From assembly GCA_036795455.1 (NCBI GenBank), contig DAIRET010000143.1, forward strand, positions 1 to 7,704: a stretch of 7,704 nucleotides of DNA, given 5' to 3'. Position 1 is the stretch's first letter; every line of letters begins with the position of its first letter. A program made the position numbers and the translations under genes. Origin of the DNA: DAIRET01 sp036795455. Lineage in GTDB: Bacteria > Bacteroidota > Ignavibacteria > Ignavibacteriales > Ignavibacteriaceae. This document shows positions 7,206-7,704 of this stretch, in pieces. A model generated the notes under the pieces. It saw only the letters and a program-made list of their open reading frames with translations, was not told where the DNA came from and did no database searches.

Positions 7206-7704
7206 TTAATTCCTTTTTCTTTTAATAAACCAGTTAAGTTTTTCTCTTTGATTAACAACCAACTGTTTGAACAACGATTCTTCGTTAATTCCTTCCGCAA
7301 TTTTAAGAAACCTTAAAGCATTTTCAAAGTCGGAGTTTTGTAACGCGTATTCGCTTAGTTTAATAGCAGCGTAATACCCGGTTAAGTTTGAAACCGGTTC
7401 AAATTGATTAATGTTACTGAACAATTCTTTATAATTCAATTTTCGGTTGTTAAATATCTCAATCAATACCGGTATTGAAGGATAAAAGGTTTTAGCCATG
7501 TTCAAATCTTTCAAGATATTCAACCTGTCAATCTCTTCACCCGAAATGTACTTTTTTAACGTGTCCATACAGCTCATTAGTTCAATACGCGTTAAAGCGA
7601 TATTTGTAAGTCGGATATGAGGATTTTCAATTACTATTCTTTGATAAATACATGATGCCGAATCGGGTCTACCGGCAAGAATAAGCTTATCAGATAACCT
7701 AATA
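7206..7704 (-). CDS. C-terminal part of a helical-repeat (TPR-like) protein; 5' end outside window
   Basis: The frame is open from the window edge to a TAA at 7206-7208, giving 165 residues with no stop. An ATG at 7575-7577 would give a 123-residue protein, but the frame upstream of it also reads as protein: a helix-turn-helix pattern, SDKLILAGRPDSASCIYQR, that looks like a tetratricopeptide repeat. The real start is therefore probably beyond the window. Near the C-terminus, YYAAIKLSEYALQNSDFENALRFLKIAEG resembles another TPR (small residues at the A-x-x-L/Y and F-E-x-A-L positions). The protein ends in a basic tail (FIKRKRN). No catalytic motif, membrane segment or signal is visible in this part. 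Such repeats usually mediate protein contacts; no specific role can be given. It lies 14 bp before the AI-2E family gene and is probably cotranscribed with it. Confidence 0.7.
   Translation of the reverse strand, partial: IRLSDKLILAGRPDSASCIYQRIVIENPHIRLTNIALTRIELMSCMDTLKKYISGEEIDRLNILKDLNMAKTFYPSIPVLIEIFNNRKLNYKELFSNINQFEPVSNLTGYYAAIKLSEYALQNSDFENALRFLKIAEGINEESLFKQLVVNQREKLNWFIKRKRN

Overview
The window looks like ordinary chromosomal DNA from an AT-rich bacterium of the Bacteroidota/Ignavibacteriota (FCB) type. This placement is an inference. It rests on the style of the MacB-like permease (an aromatic-rich periplasmic stretch after the first membrane helix), the gene order tolC-hlyD-ATPase-permease, mostly weak Shine-Dalgarno sites, and the AT-rich codon use. 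All genes lie on the minus strand, so transcription runs from high to low coordinates.

First block in the order of transcription (7704 to 4701): the C-terminal part of a helical-repeat (TPR-like) protein whose start lies outside the window, then an AI-2E family (PF01594) membrane protein with a TTG start, then a CCA-adding enzyme/poly(A) polymerase type tRNA nucleotidyltransferase with an HD domain. The spacings are 14 bp and an 8-bp overlap, so the three are probably cotranscribed. No functional link between them is obvious.

A 138-bp AT-rich intergenic region (4563-4700) follows. It holds the probable promoter of the second block: a TATAAT box directly followed by a perfect 9-bp inverted repeat, plus repeated TTAATYGATAT-like words. 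No convincing terminator was seen.

Second block (4562 to 1): a four-gene tripartite efflux operon, made of a TolC-family outer membrane factor, a HlyD/MacA-type periplasmic adaptor, a MacB/LolD-type ABC ATPase, and a MacB/FtsX-type permease that starts with GTG and runs off the window at position 1. Gaps are 17, 26 and 19 bp. Together the products should span both membranes and export a substrate (drug, peptide, siderophore or lipid-like molecule) using ATP. The substrate cannot be read from the sequence.

No tRNA, rRNA, CRISPR array, insertion sequence or phage gene was seen. I found no convincing new system. The points most worth a second look are the operator-like repeat before the efflux operon, the E-x-D variant of the catalytic motif in the nucleotidyltransferase, the possible lipobox in the TolC-like protein, and the open frame of the TPR-like gene, which continues past its first in-window ATG.
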